Assembly: GCF_036227125.1 (NCBI RefSeq)
Contig: NZ_CP109435.1
Location: 6,510,001 to 6,574,000 of the forward strand
Reading direction: 5' to 3'
DNA: 64,000 bases
Source of the DNA: Streptomyces sp. NBC_01485
GTDB lineage: Bacteria > Actinomycetota > Actinomycetes > Streptomycetales > Streptomycetaceae
The notes under the pieces were generated by a model. It searched no databases. It was not told the origin of the DNA and saw nothing but the letters and a program-made list of their open reading frames with translations. The position numbers were made by a program, and so were the translations under genes. Below are positions 1 to 8,319 of this stretch, piece by piece (positions within the stretch are counted from its first letter, which is position 1; every line of letters starts with the position of its first letter).

Positions 1-1
1 C

Positions 2-112
2 CTCCACCTGGCCCTGGAGCTCAGGCGGCGGGGCGGCGGCGTCGGCGCGGCGGCGCTGTGCGGCGGCGGCGGCCAGGGCGACGCGCTGATCGTGCGGGTA
101 CCCAAGGCCTGA
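2..112 (+). CDS. Acetyl-CoA acetyltransferase (thiolase), C-terminal end only
   Basis: Only the last 36 codons lie in the window; the start is off the left edge. The peptide ends with a Cys-Gly-Gly-Gly-Gly-Gln-Gly stretch followed by DALIVR. In thiolases the catalytic C-terminal cysteine lies in a CGGGGQG loop, which acts in acyl transfer between CoA esters. The next gene, meaB, starts 33 bp downstream on the same strand, so the two are probably co-transcribed. The motif is strong, but the rest of the protein cannot be checked. Confidence 0.8.
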   Translation, partial: LHLALELRRRGGGVGAAALCGGGGQGDALIVRVPKA

Positions 113-145
113 ACCTGTCGTACGTACGGATCCAGGAACGGAGCT

Positions 146-1105
146 GTGATGCAGGACGTCGCCTCGCTGGTCGCCCAGGCCAGGGAAGGCCGGCCGCGGG
201 CCGTGGCCCGGCTGATCTCCCTGGTGGAGGGGGCGTCCCCGCAGCTCAGGGAGGTCATGGCGGCCCTGGCCCCGCTCGCCGGCAACGCGTACGTGGTCGG
301 CCTGACGGGCTCGCCCGGCGTCGGCAAGTCCACGTCGACCTCCGCGCTGGTCACGGCGTACCGCAAGCAGGGCAGGCGGGTCGGCGTCCTGGCCGTCGAC
401 CCGTCGTCGCCGTTCTCCGGCGGCGCCCTGCTCGGCGACCGCGTCCGGATGTCCGAGCACGCCTCCGACCCCGGCGTCTACATCCGTTCCATGGCCACCC
501 GCGGCCACCTCGGCGGCCTCGCCTGGTCGGCCCCGCAGGCGATCCGCGTGCTGGACGCGGCGGGCTGCGACGTGATCCTGGTCGAGACGGTCGGCGTCGG
601 CCAGTCGGAGGTCGAGATCGCCTCCCAGGCCGACACCAGCGTGGTGCTGCTGGCCCCGGGCATGGGGGACGGCATCCAGGCGGCCAAGGCGGGCATCCTG
701 GAGATCGGCGACGTCTACGTCGTCAACAAGGCCGACCGGGACGGCGCCGACTCCACCGCCCGCGAACTGAACCACATGCTCGGCCTCGGCGAGGCCCGCC
801 GCCCCGGCGCCTGGCGCCCGCCGATCATCAAGACCGTCGCCTCGAAGGCGGAGGGCATCGACGAACTCGTCGAGGCGCTGGACAAGCACCGCGCGTGGAT
901 GGACGAGCACGGCGTCCGCGCCGAGCGCCGCCGCTCCCGCGCGGCCCGCGAGGTCGAGACGATCGCCGTCACCACCCTGCGCGAACGCATCGCCGACCTC
1001 CACGGCGACCGCCGCCTCACCACCCTCGCGGACCGCATCACCACCGGCGAACTGGACCCCTACAGCGCCGCCGACGAACTGGTGGCGGGGCTCACGGAGG
1101 GGTGA
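146..1105 (+). CDS. meaB: Methylmalonyl-CoA mutase-associated GTPase MeaB
   Basis: A 319-residue G3E-family P-loop GTPase that protects and reloads adenosylcobalamin-dependent acyl-CoA mutases. A P-loop (GSPGVGKST) sits near residue 55. It is followed by the MeaB/ArgK-typical DPSSPFSGGALLGDRVRM segment, the switch motif ETVGVGQSE and the guanine-specificity motif NKAD. The length is normal for the family. The start is either GTG at 146 or ATG at 149; both follow a GGAACGGAG-like ribosome site. The thiolase end upstream and the isobutyryl-CoA mutase large subunit 12 kb downstream fit a role with B12 mutases. No mutase is directly adjacent, so the partner is inferred. Confidence 0.95.
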   Translation: MMQDVASLVAQAREGRPRAVARLISLVEGASPQLREVMAALAPLAGNAYVVGLTGSPGVGKSTSTSALVTAYRKQGRRVGVLAVDPSSPFSGGALLGDRVRMSEHASDPGVYIRSMATRGHLGGLAWSAPQAIRVLDAAGCDVILVETVGVGQSEVEIASQADTSVVLLAPGMGDGIQAAKAGILEIGDVYVVNKADRDGADSTARELNHMLGLGEARRPGAWRPPIIKTVASKAEGIDELVEALDKHRAWMDEHGVRAERRRSRAAREVETIAVTTLRERIADLHGDRRLTTLADRITTGELDPYSAADELVAGLTEG

Positions 1106-1285
1106 GCCCCGCGCGGCGGAAAACGCGTGGTCGGCCATCGGGCCGCGCTGGTACGTTCACTCCCGTGTTCCTCCTCTTGGCATAGGGCCCGTCCCGGCCC
1201 GTGACCGGTGAGCGGCGGTCGGCCGCGCCGGTCGCGGCGATACGGCGACCCCTTTTCCGCTCCGCCATGAGTCGAGGAACTCCTC

Positions 1286-2524
1286 ATGTCCGCTTCGCAC
1301 GCCGTGCGGCCTTCGTATGCCGTCGTTCTGCGCGTTCCGCACGCCCGCCGTACCTTCGCCGCCGCTCTGACCGGCCGGTTGTCGTACGGAATCGTCCCGC
1401 TGTCCCTGATGCTCGCCGTGACCCGGTCCTCGGGCTCGTACACGGTGGCGGGCACAGTGATGGCCCTGTTCGGGGCCACCACCGTCTTCCTCTCGCCCGC
1501 GCGGGCGGCCCTCATCGACCGGTACGGGCCGCGCCGGGCGCTCGTCCCGATGGCCGCCCTCTACACCGCGGTGCTCGGACTGCTGGCCGCGGCCGTCTCC
1601 CGTCCGGACGCCGTTCCCGCCGCCTCGCTCGGCGCCCTCGCCGCCGCGGCCGGCGCCTGTGTGCCGCCGCTGGGGCCGACCATGCGGGCCGTGTGGGGCA
1701 GGCTCGCCCCGGACCGCGCGCTGTTGCAGCGCGCCTACAGCGTCGACGGCGTCGCCGAGGAACTGCTCTTCGTCACCGGCCCGTTGCTGGTCGGCGTCCT
1801 CGTCGGCTTCGCGCCGCCGGCCGCAGGGATCGTCGTCGGGGCGGCCCTGATGGTCGGCGGCACGGCCGGGTTCGTGTCGTCGCCCGCGGTGCGGGACGTG
1901 CGGCCGGAGAAGGCCGCCGTGCGGCGGGGCGGGGGCGGTCTGCGCGGGCTCGCGCGGCCCGTCGTCGCCATCGCGGGCGTCGGGCTCGCGCTGGGCGTGG
2001 TCGACCTGCTGGTCGTGGCGTTCGCCGAGCGGCAGGGACACGGGACCGGCCACGGGGCCGGTGGGGCGGGCGCGGCCTGGGTGCTGGCCGCGCTGTCGGC
2101 CGGCAGCGCCGTCGGCGGGCTGCTCAACGGGGCCGTCGCCTGGCGGACCCCGGCCGGGGCACGGCTGCCGCTGCTCACGGCGGGGCTCGGGCTGACCCTG
2201 TGCGGCGCGGGACTGGCACCGGGGCTCGGCACGCTCGCCGTCGCCGTCGCGGCGGCCGGGTTCTTCGTGTCGCCGGCGATCACCACGGCCTACCTCATCG
2301 CCGACGAGACCGCCGCGCCCGAGGCCCGGGTACGCGCCGGGGCGTGGGTCAACACGGCCGTCAACGCCGGGAGCACGGCCGGTACGGCGGTCGCGGGAGC
2401 GCTGGCCGGACGGCTGCCGGTGGGGGTGTGCTTCGCGGTGACCGGGGCGGTGGTGCTGGCGACGGCGGCCGCCGTCACCGGACGCCGGTCGAGGGACACG
2501 AGCGAACTCGTGCCCCTCGCCTGA
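1286..2524 (+). CDS. MFS transporter
   Basis: A 412-residue membrane protein with about 12 hydrophobic segments rich in Ala, Gly, Val and Leu. The major facilitator loop motif is present as DRYGPRRALV after the second helix, near residue 74. It begins MSASHAV and follows a GAGGAA ribosome site, which supports the ATG at 1286. The substrate cannot be told from sequence. The family is large and includes many sugar and drug exporters. It converges on the PepSY gene, with 34 bp between the two stops, and has no operon partner. Confidence 0.85.
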   Translation: MSASHAVRPSYAVVLRVPHARRTFAAALTGRLSYGIVPLSLMLAVTRSSGSYTVAGTVMALFGATTVFLSPARAALIDRYGPRRALVPMAALYTAVLGLLAAAVSRPDAVPAASLGALAAAAGACVPPLGPTMRAVWGRLAPDRALLQRAYSVDGVAEELLFVTGPLLVGVLVGFAPPAAGIVVGAALMVGGTAGFVSSPAVRDVRPEKAAVRRGGGGLRGLARPVVAIAGVGLALGVVDLLVVAFAERQGHGTGHGAGGAGAAWVLAALSAGSAVGGLLNGAVAWRTPAGARLPLLTAGLGLTLCGAGLAPGLGTLAVAVAAAGFFVSPAITTAYLIADETAAPEARVRAGAWVNTAVNAGSTAGTAVAGALAGRLPVGVCFAVTGAVVLATAAAVTGRRSRDTSELVPLA

Positions 2525-2558
2525 CGGTCGGCCGGCTCAGCCGATTCGGCCGGTCGGC

Positions 2559-3173
2559 TCAGTCGTCGAGGTCCTGCGTGACCTTGCCGGTGCGGGCGTC
2601 GACCTGCCACTCGCCGCCCTTGGCGGTGTCCACGCTCCACGTCGTCGCGCCGCCGTCGTCGTCCAGGCCGACATCGGTCACCGTGCCCTTGGCGGCGACG
2701 GCCAGGGCGGCTTCGCGGGCGTCGACGCCCGCGCCCTTCAGCGCGGCGAGGTCCGCCCGGCCGTCGGCCGCGTCGTCGCCGTCGTCGTCGTCGGTGTCGC
2801 GGTGGGCGCCGACGACCTTGCCGGTGTCGGGGGAGACGACGACGGTGTGCTCGGTGCCGTCGGCCTTGACGACGTCCACGTGCCAGGTGCCCGCGTCGGC
2901 GCCGTCGTCCTCCCGGTCGGCGCCGACGACGGTGCCCGGCGTGTGCTTCAGCGCCGCCGCGATCGCCGCGGCGACGGAGGCCGGGCGCGCCGAGGTCACC
3001 AGGGCGTTCGTCCCGGCGCCCGCCTCGGCGGCCGACAGGACCTTCGTCTCGACGCCGGCCTTCGTGTCCGCGCTGGTCTCCGGCGTCGTGTTCGGCTCGG
3101 CGAAGGCGACCGCCGCACCCCCGCCGATCACCAGGGACGTGACGACGGCGGCGATGACGAGCTTGCGCTTCAT
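2559..3173 (-). CDS. Secreted PepSY-domain protein
   Basis: A 204-residue protein with an N-terminal signal peptide (MKRK, then a hydrophobic Val/Ala/Ile segment to about residue 25). Two PepSY-like repeats follow, each with a W-x-V-D strand and a D-x-x-T-G-K-V motif (near residues 115-140 and 180-204). An Asp-rich linker separates them. PepSY domains are known from protease propeptides and envelope sensors. The ATG at 3173 was chosen because a GGGAGGAAAC ribosome site precedes it; longer upstream in-frame codons lack one. The gene is divergent from the two-component system that starts at 3290 and shares its promoter region, so it is probably a target of that system. Confidence 0.85.
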   Translation of the reverse strand: MKRKLVIAAVVTSLVIGGGAAVAFAEPNTTPETSADTKAGVETKVLSAAEAGAGTNALVTSARPASVAAAIAAALKHTPGTVVGADREDDGADAGTWHVDVVKADGTEHTVVVSPDTGKVVGAHRDTDDDDGDDAADGRADLAALKGAGVDAREAALAVAAKGTVTDVGLDDDGGATTWSVDTAKGGEWQVDARTGKVTQDLDD

Positions 3174-3236
3174 GGGGTTTCCTCCCGCTGTGGTGCTGCT
3201 TCGGTTGCGACGAGAACCAAGGTGCCCGACCCGACC

Positions 3237-3273
3237 TGAACGCACGCTGAAGCCACCTGAAGATCACTTCAGG
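3237..3273. promoter_or_regulatory. Probable response-regulator binding site with direct and inverted repeats
   Basis: TGAA occurs at 3237, 3248 and 3258, which is helical spacing (11 and 10 bp). It overlaps a perfect 7-bp inverted repeat, CCTGAAG-ATCA-CTTCAGG, at 3256-3273. OmpR-family regulators usually bind such direct repeats. The site lies between the divergent PepSY gene and the regulator gene, so autoregulation and co-control are inferred. Confidence 0.55.
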
Positions 3274-3289
3274 TCGGGTTTGCGACCCT

Positions 3290-4036
3290 GTGCACATGCG
3301 CCCACCCGTCGCCCGCCACCGCCCTACCCGAGGCGCTACGCGCCGCCCCTTTAGATTCTTGATCGTCGAGGATGAAAAGCGCCTCGCCCTGTCACTCGCC
3401 AAGGGCCTGACCGCCGAGGGCTACGCCGTGGACGTCGTCCATGACGGTCTGGAGGGGCTGCACCGGGCGAGCGAATCGCCGTACGACCTGGTCGTCCTCG
3501 ACATCATGCTGCCCGGCATGAACGGCTACCGCGTCTGCGCCACCCTGCGCGCCGCCGGCAACGACGTCCCGATCCTCATGCTCACCGCCAAGGACGGCGA
3601 GTACGACGAGGCGGAGGGCCTGGACACGGGCGCGGACGACTACCTCACCAAGCCGTTCTCGTACGTCGTCCTCGTCGCCCGCGTCAAGGCGCTGCTGCGG
3701 CGGCGCGGGCAGGGCGCCGGGGCCTCGCCCGTGCACGTCCTGGGCGAGCTGAAGGCCGACACCGCCGCGCGGCGCGTCTTTCTCGCCGAGGAGGAAGTGG
3801 CGCTCACCGCAAAGGAGTTCGCCGTCCTGGAGCAACTGGTGCTGCGGGCCGGCGAGGTGGTGTCCAAGGCCGAGATCCTGGACCACGTCTGGGACTTCGC
3901 CTACGACGGCGACCCCAACATCGTCGAGGTCTACGTCAGCGCGCTGCGCCGCAAGCTGGGCGCAGGGCGCATCCGGACGGTGCGCGGGGCCGGTTACCGG
4001 CTGGAGCGGCTGGACCGCGTCGAGGCGGCGCTGTGA
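3290..4036 (+). CDS. OmpR-family response regulator
   Basis: A receiver domain carries the acidic pocket VEDE and the phosphoacceptor Asp in LVVLDIMLPGMNG (Asp71 counting from the GTG at 3290), then the KPF loop. It is joined to a C-terminal winged-helix domain with the LTAKEFAVLEQLV and VRGAGYRL motifs. The start is uncertain. GTG 3290 or ATG 3296 gives an extra basic N-terminus of about 20 residues, whereas a TTG just before IVEDE would give the family's usual length. It overlaps the kinase gene by 4 bp (GTGA), so the pair is translationally coupled. It probably controls its own operon and the divergent PepSY gene. Confidence 0.92.
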   Translation: MHMRPPVARHRPTRGATRRPFRFLIVEDEKRLALSLAKGLTAEGYAVDVVHDGLEGLHRASESPYDLVVLDIMLPGMNGYRVCATLRAAGNDVPILMLTAKDGEYDEAEGLDTGADDYLTKPFSYVVLVARVKALLRRRGQGAGASPVHVLGELKADTAARRVFLAEEEVALTAKEFAVLEQLVLRAGEVVSKAEILDHVWDFAYDGDPNIVEVYVSALRRKLGAGRIRTVRGAGYRLERLDRVEAAL

Positions 4037-5415
4037 GACGCCGGCTCGGTTCCGTGCGGGCGCGGGCGACGCTCGGCGCCGTCCTCGTCGTCGCCGTGGC
4101 CCTCCTCGCGGCCGGTACGGCCGTGCTGCTGTCCCTGCGGTCCAACCTGACCGACCAGGCCGGCGGCCAGGCGGAACGGTCCGCGCGGGCCGTCGCCGCC
4201 CAACTCGCCGTCGGGACGCCGTACGAGGACCTCTCCTCGATGGACGACGACGAGCGGCCGGTCCAGATCGTCGACGCCAAGGGCACCCGGGTCGCGGCGA
4301 GCGAGGACCTGGAGCGGATCGGCGCGGCCGGGGCGACGGGGACGGCCGGGGACCTCGGTGACGATCTCGAACCCGGCGAGATCGACGACGACACCCGCTT
4401 CACCGAGGGCACCGCGACCGTCGACGGCGAGACGGCCGACTACCGCTTCGCCGCCGTCGAGGTGCGCGACCCGCGCAAAGGGCCGCTCACCGTGTACGCG
4501 GGCGCGCCCCTGGAAGCCGAGCAGAGCGCCGTGCGCAGCGCCCTCACCGTCATGCTGATCGGCTTCCCGCTGCTGCTGGCCGTCGTCGCGGGCGTGACCT
4601 GGCTGGTCACCCGGCGGGCGCTGCGCCCGGTCGAGGGCATCCGGCGCGAGATGGCCGCGATCACCGCCTCCGCCGACCTGGCCCGCCGGGTGCCCGAGCC
4701 GGACACCCACGACGAGGTCGCCCGGCTCGCCCGGACGACGAACGAGACGCTGGCCGCCCTGGAGACCTCCGTGGAACGCCAGCGCCGGTTCGTCGCCGAC
4801 GCCTCCCACGAGCTGCGCAGCCCGATCGCCTCGCTGCGCACCCAGTTGGAGGTCGGCGCCGCGCACCCCGAGCTGCTGGACGTGGCGGGCGCGGTCGAGG
4901 ACACCGTACGGCTGCAGCGGCTGGCCGCCGATCTGCTGCTGCTCGCCCGGCTGGACGCGGGCGAGGCGCCGGCGGCGGGGCGGGTGGACCTGGCGGCGCT
5001 GGCGCGGGAGGAGGCCGGTCATCGGGCGGGTGTCACCGTCGACGACGCGTCAGTGTCCGGGGCCGGGTCCGTGGAGGTGGCCGGATCGCGGGGGCAGTTG
5101 GGGCGGGTGCTGGCCAATCTGCTGGACAACGGGCTGCGGCACGCCCGGTCGTCGGTCGGCGTGCGGGTGCGGCGGGTGGGGGAGTGGGCCGTCGTCGAGG
5201 TCGCCGACGACGGGGACGGGGTGCCCGAGGCGGACCGGGAGCGGATCTTCGAACGGTTCGTACGGCTCGACGACGCGCGCAGCCGCGACGAGGGCGGGGC
5301 GGGGCTGGGCCTGGCCATCGCCCGGGACGTGGCCGTCCGGCACGGCGGCACGCTCACGGTGCGCCAGGCATCGGAAGGCGGAGCCCTGTTCGAGCTCCGT
5401 CTTCCGATCGCCTAG
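4033..5415 (+). CDS. Membrane sensor histidine kinase
   Basis: This 460-residue kinase partners the regulator that overlaps its start. It has a membrane segment at about residues 13-35 and an acidic extracytoplasmic sensor region at 36-167 rich in Asp and Glu. A second membrane segment at 172-193 is followed by a HAMP linker. The HisKA box is FVADASHELRSP with phospho-acceptor His259. The ATPase domain shows N-box NLLDNGLRHA, DDGDGVP and GAGLGLAIA. The GTG start is fixed by the 4-bp overlap. The signal is unknown; the acidic sensor loop and the nearby PepSY protein suggest envelope sensing, which is inference. Confidence 0.93.
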   Translation: MRRRLGSVRARATLGAVLVVAVALLAAGTAVLLSLRSNLTDQAGGQAERSARAVAAQLAVGTPYEDLSSMDDDERPVQIVDAKGTRVAASEDLERIGAAGATGTAGDLGDDLEPGEIDDDTRFTEGTATVDGETADYRFAAVEVRDPRKGPLTVYAGAPLEAEQSAVRSALTVMLIGFPLLLAVVAGVTWLVTRRALRPVEGIRREMAAITASADLARRVPEPDTHDEVARLARTTNETLAALETSVERQRRFVADASHELRSPIASLRTQLEVGAAHPELLDVAGAVEDTVRLQRLAADLLLLARLDAGEAPAAGRVDLAALAREEAGHRAGVTVDDASVSGAGSVEVAGSRGQLGRVLANLLDNGLRHARSSVGVRVRRVGEWAVVEVADDGDGVPEADRERIFERFVRLDDARSRDEGGAGLGLAIARDVAVRHGGTLTVRQASEGGALFELRLPIA

Positions 5416-5467
5416 CGGCTGTCCCGCGTGTCCCGTGTCCGTGTCCCGCTCCCGTGCCGCGCGCCTG

Positions 5468-5944
5468 CTACGGGCGTCCCCGGTGTCCGCGGAGGTGTTC
5501 CGCGACGGGCTTCAGGCTCTTGGAGAGTTCCGCCGCGGCCTCGGCGGAGAGGAGGTCGATGAAGTGCCGCCGCACGGAGTCCACATGGTGGGGGGCGACC
5601 TTGTGCATCGTCTCCAGGCCGTGCTCGGTCAGGACCGCGTACAGACCGCGGCGGTCGGACTCGCAGTTCTCACGGCGCACCAGGTCTGCGTTCTCCATGC
5701 GGGTGATCTGGTGCGAGAGGCGGCTCTTCGACTGGAGGGTGGCGGCCGCGAGATCGCTCATCCGCATCCGGACGCCTTCCGACTCGGAGAGGTTCACCAG
5801 GATCTCGTAGTCGTTCATGGTCAGACCGAACGGCTGCAGGTCCTTCTCGAGCTGGTACGTCAACAGCCTGTTGACCTCCAGGTGGGTGCGCCAGGCGCAC
5901 TGCTCCGCTTCGGTCAGCCAGCGCGTGGCCGTTTCGGTCTCCAT
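5468..5944 (-). CDS. MarR-family transcriptional regulator
   Basis: A 158-residue winged-helix regulator. The core reads as a typical MarR fold: YEILVNLSES, then RMSDLAAATLQSKSRLSHQI as recognition region, and a wing with RRENCESDRRGLYAVLT. MarR dimers bind palindromes and often respond to phenolics or oxidants; a single Cys lies in the wing. The upstream region (5945-5990) is unusually AT-rich and contains an imperfect inverted repeat, AGTCTACCT/AGGCTAACT, that could be its operator. The next gene upstream on the same strand ends at 6037. Ligand and targets are unknown. Confidence 0.9.
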   Translation of the reverse strand: METETATRWLTEAEQCAWRTHLEVNRLLTYQLEKDLQPFGLTMNDYEILVNLSESEGVRMRMSDLAAATLQSKSRLSHQITRMENADLVRRENCESDRRGLYAVLTEHGLETMHKVAPHHVDSVRRHFIDLLSAEAAAELSKSLKPVAEHLRGHRGRP

Positions 5945-6036
5945 AAATGAAGTCTACCTAAAATGTTGAAAGGCTAACTAATAAGGATGGCGTGACAGTG
6001 CGCACGCGTTCGACGTCACACTCCGCAGAGTACCGC

Positions 6037-6849
6037 TCACAGCCCGAAGCGACGCTGGAGATCTCCCAGCTGTCCGGGAAGGCGCGGTGCGCCGGACTGC
6101 GCGCCGTGACCGCCCTGCCCGCCCGCTCCCGCACCGCCGCCGGGCACCCCCGGCTCGTGCGGAACCGCGCCCGTGGCCTGCTCGGCCATGAGGGTCTCGG
6201 TGGACTGCAACAGCACCGTGCCGGCGCCGACGAACTCGAACTGATGCTCCTCCCCGGAGGCCCCGCCGAGGCCCGTCAGCGCACGGAGACCGCCCATCAG
6301 GCCGGTCATGTACCCGTGGTCGTAGTGATGGCAGGGGGACGGGCAGTCGGCCCAGCCGACGAGCGCCTGCGGGTCGACCCGGATCGGGGGTTCCATGAAC
6401 ACCACCGGGCCGTTGGAGGCGGCGACGAACTTGCCGGTCCCGATCAGCGTGAGAAATCCGGGGACGATCGACTGCTTGAGCGACAGACTTGGCTGAAACG
6501 CGAGCAGATTGCCCGAGCGAATGGTCAGATTGCCGTCCTCCAGGTCGTACGAGTTCACGTCGAAGGCCCGGTCGGCGAGGAGCATCTTGCCCGATCCGTC
6601 CGCCACGACCCAGTCGCTCGCGTGCAGAGGCGAATGGAACGAGGTGCGCACGAGGCGGTCCAGCCGGCCGTGCCCGACGCCGTTGAAGTCGATCGACCCG
6701 TAGTAGGCGATCATCTTCCCCTTCTGCAGGAACCACTGGCTCCCCTTGAGCTCCACGCAGAAGGTGTAGTGGTTGACGTTGTCGTCGACCGGCAGGGTCA
6801 TGGGGTCGTACACCGTCGGGCCGCCGCCCGGAGCCCCGTACATGCTCAC
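6037..6849 (-). CDS. AIM24-family protein (third gene of a three-gene set)
   Basis: A 270-residue member of the AIM24 family (named for a mitochondrial biogenesis protein), whose biochemical role in bacteria is not established. The fold is seen as repeated short beta segments with Gly-rich turns, including YYGSIDFNG and a late hydrophobic stretch. The C-terminal 25-30 residues are Gly- and Ala-rich, an extension the two paralogues lack. The GTG at 6849 overlaps the stop of the preceding gene by 4 bp; an ATG lies two codons inside. It is the last gene of a coupled three-paralogue operon. Confidence 0.85.
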   Translation of the reverse strand: MSMYGAPGGGPTVYDPMTLPVDDNVNHYTFCVELKGSQWFLQKGKMIAYYGSIDFNGVGHGRLDRLVRTSFHSPLHASDWVVADGSGKMLLADRAFDVNSYDLEDGNLTIRSGNLLAFQPSLSLKQSIVPGFLTLIGTGKFVAASNGPVVFMEPPIRVDPQALVGWADCPSPCHHYDHGYMTGLMGGLRALTGLGGASGEEHQFEFVGAGTVLLQSTETLMAEQATGAVPHEPGVPGGGAGAGGQGGHGAQSGAPRLPGQLGDLQRRFGL

Positions 6850-7496
6850 AGCTTCTCCTCCGACGCCTGGACGAACACCACACCGCTGCCGCTGAGCTCC
6901 AGTTGGAACCCCTCGCCGGAGCCGCGGCCCACCATGTCCCGCCAGCCCAGCGCGGTCGACAGCTTGTTGCGGACGTCGCCGTGGTGGGCGACGTAGGCCT
7001 GGGGGTCGACGTGGACCGGGCGCTGCGGGGTGATCGGGACCTCGAAGACCCCGCCGTGGGCCATCACGGCGACCGCCCCGTGCCCCTTGAGGGTGGTGGT
7101 GAACAGCCCCTGGCCGCTGATCTGGCCGCGGACCATGCCCATGACCCCGCCCTGGGAGCCCAGGAACATCGTGCCCTGCTGGAGTGTGCCCTCGAAGGCG
7201 AGCAGCCGGTCCGCCTCCACGTACAGCGTGTCGCCGGTCAGCCGGATGACCTGGACGTGGTGGCCGCCGTGCCCGAAGAGGACCGTGCCGCTGCCCTCGA
7301 CGGTCATCAGGGGCGTGTCCTCGTTGGCCAGCCGCCGCCCGATCATGGACATCACGCCGCCCTGCCCGCCCTGGACGTTGGGCGTGAACGACACGTCGCC
7401 GCGGTACGCCAGCATCGCGCCGCGCTGGCTGTAGAGGCGCTGGCCGGGGACTACGGTCGCCTCGAGCATCTTGGAGTTGATCTCACGGAAGGTCAT
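6846..7496 (-). CDS. AIM24-family protein (second gene of the set)
   Basis: A 216-residue AIM24 paralogue. Visible motifs are QRGAMLAYRGDVSF, a central GQGLFTTTLKGHG and VHVDPQAYVAHHG. These closely match the same regions of the upstream paralogue (GNGLFTTTVEGHG, VDPGAYVAHQG), so the two arose by duplication. The ATG at 7496 was preferred because it lies 1 bp after the upstream stop and the family begins here. The extra upstream codons read through the neighbouring gene. Function is unknown; the fold is predicted to be a beta barrel-like trimer. Confidence 0.87.
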   Translation of the reverse strand: MTFREINSKMLEATVVPGQRLYSQRGAMLAYRGDVSFTPNVQGGQGGVMSMIGRRLANEDTPLMTVEGSGTVLFGHGGHHVQVIRLTGDTLYVEADRLLAFEGTLQQGTMFLGSQGGVMGMVRGQISGQGLFTTTLKGHGAVAVMAHGGVFEVPITPQRPVHVDPQAYVAHHGDVRNKLSTALGWRDMVGRGSGEGFQLELSGSGVVFVQASEEKL

Positions 7497-7497
7497 C

Positions 7498-8130
7498 TCA
7501 CACGTCCCCCGCGATCGTGTTGCGCTCGCTCGGCTGGACGTACACCAGGCCGTCCCCCTCGAACCGGATCTGGAAGGCCTCGCCACCGCCCTCGCCCATG
7601 AACGTGCGGAACGTCACACCCGACTGGAAGGACTGCCGGACGTTTCCCTGGTGCGCGACATACGCGCCCGGGTCCACCGTCAGCGGGTACTGCGGGCTGA
7701 CGCGCAGCACCACGGCCGGCCCGTCCGACGTGATCGCCGCCTGTCCGTGCCCCTCGACGGTCGTCGTGAACAGCCCGTTGCCCTGGGTCGCGCCGCGCAG
7801 CCCGGTGAAACTCGTCCCGGTCCTGAGGCCCGCGTCGGTCGCGAGCAGGTTGCTCGACTCGACGTACAGCTTGTCCCCCTGGAGCTGGACAAGGTTGATC
7901 TCGGAGGCGCGATCGGCGAACCAGCACGTGCCCTGCCCCCTCACCTCCATCACGGTCATCTGCTCGCCGGTGAGCCGCCGGGTCACCATGCCCCGGATGC
8001 CCTCGCCGCCGCCGCTGAGCTTCTTGAAGGCCATCTGCCCGTCGTACGCGACCATCGAGCCGTTCTTCGCCTTCACGGCGTCCCCGGTCATGTCGACGGC
8101 GAGCACCTTGCTGTCTTGAAGTCGAAACAT
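7498..8130 (-). CDS. AIM24-family protein (first gene of the set)
   Basis: A 210-residue AIM24 protein starting MFRLQDSKVLAVDM; a GTG two codons upstream is an alternative start. It shows SMVAYDGQMAFKK, the GNGLFTTTVEGHGQA segment and VDPGAYVAHQG. It heads an operon of three paralogues that overlap or nearly overlap. The 190 bp upstream form a divergent promoter region shared with the DUF3817 gene at 8320. A predicted molecular role is not available for bacterial members. Confidence 0.88.
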   Translation of the reverse strand: MFRLQDSKVLAVDMTGDAVKAKNGSMVAYDGQMAFKKLSGGGEGIRGMVTRRLTGEQMTVMEVRGQGTCWFADRASEINLVQLQGDKLYVESSNLLATDAGLRTGTSFTGLRGATQGNGLFTTTVEGHGQAAITSDGPAVVLRVSPQYPLTVDPGAYVAHQGNVRQSFQSGVTFRTFMGEGGGEAFQIRFEGDGLVYVQPSERNTIAGDV

Positions 8131-8241
8131 CGCCACGCTGCGAAGGTATCGGGCGGAGGGGTGCGCGGAACAGCACCCGGGGGTGGAGAGAGACCCTGAA
8201 CGCACCCTTAGGGGGACCGTTTGCCACAATGGGCGAAAGCT

Positions 8242-8257
8242 TGTGCGTGTATTCACA
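8242..8257. promoter_or_regulatory. Candidate Crp (cAMP receptor protein) site
   Basis: TGTGC-GTGTAT-TCACA matches the Crp consensus TGTGA-N6-TCACA at nine of ten positions. Streptomyces Crp is known to bind related GTG-N6-CAC palindromes. The site is 78 bp before the DUF3817 start and 112 bp before the AIM24 operon start. Function is inferred from sequence only. Confidence 0.45.
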
Positions 8258-8319
8258 AACCGCCTGCCCATCGCCTGCTCACTGCCCGCCCATTGCTGTA
8301 CCTCCCCCGAAGGTGATCC

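Noticed and set aside
58..1185. Overlapping long open frame across meaB
   Set aside because: An Arg/Gly/Pro-rich shadow; meaB in another frame carries the P-loop and NKAD motifs.
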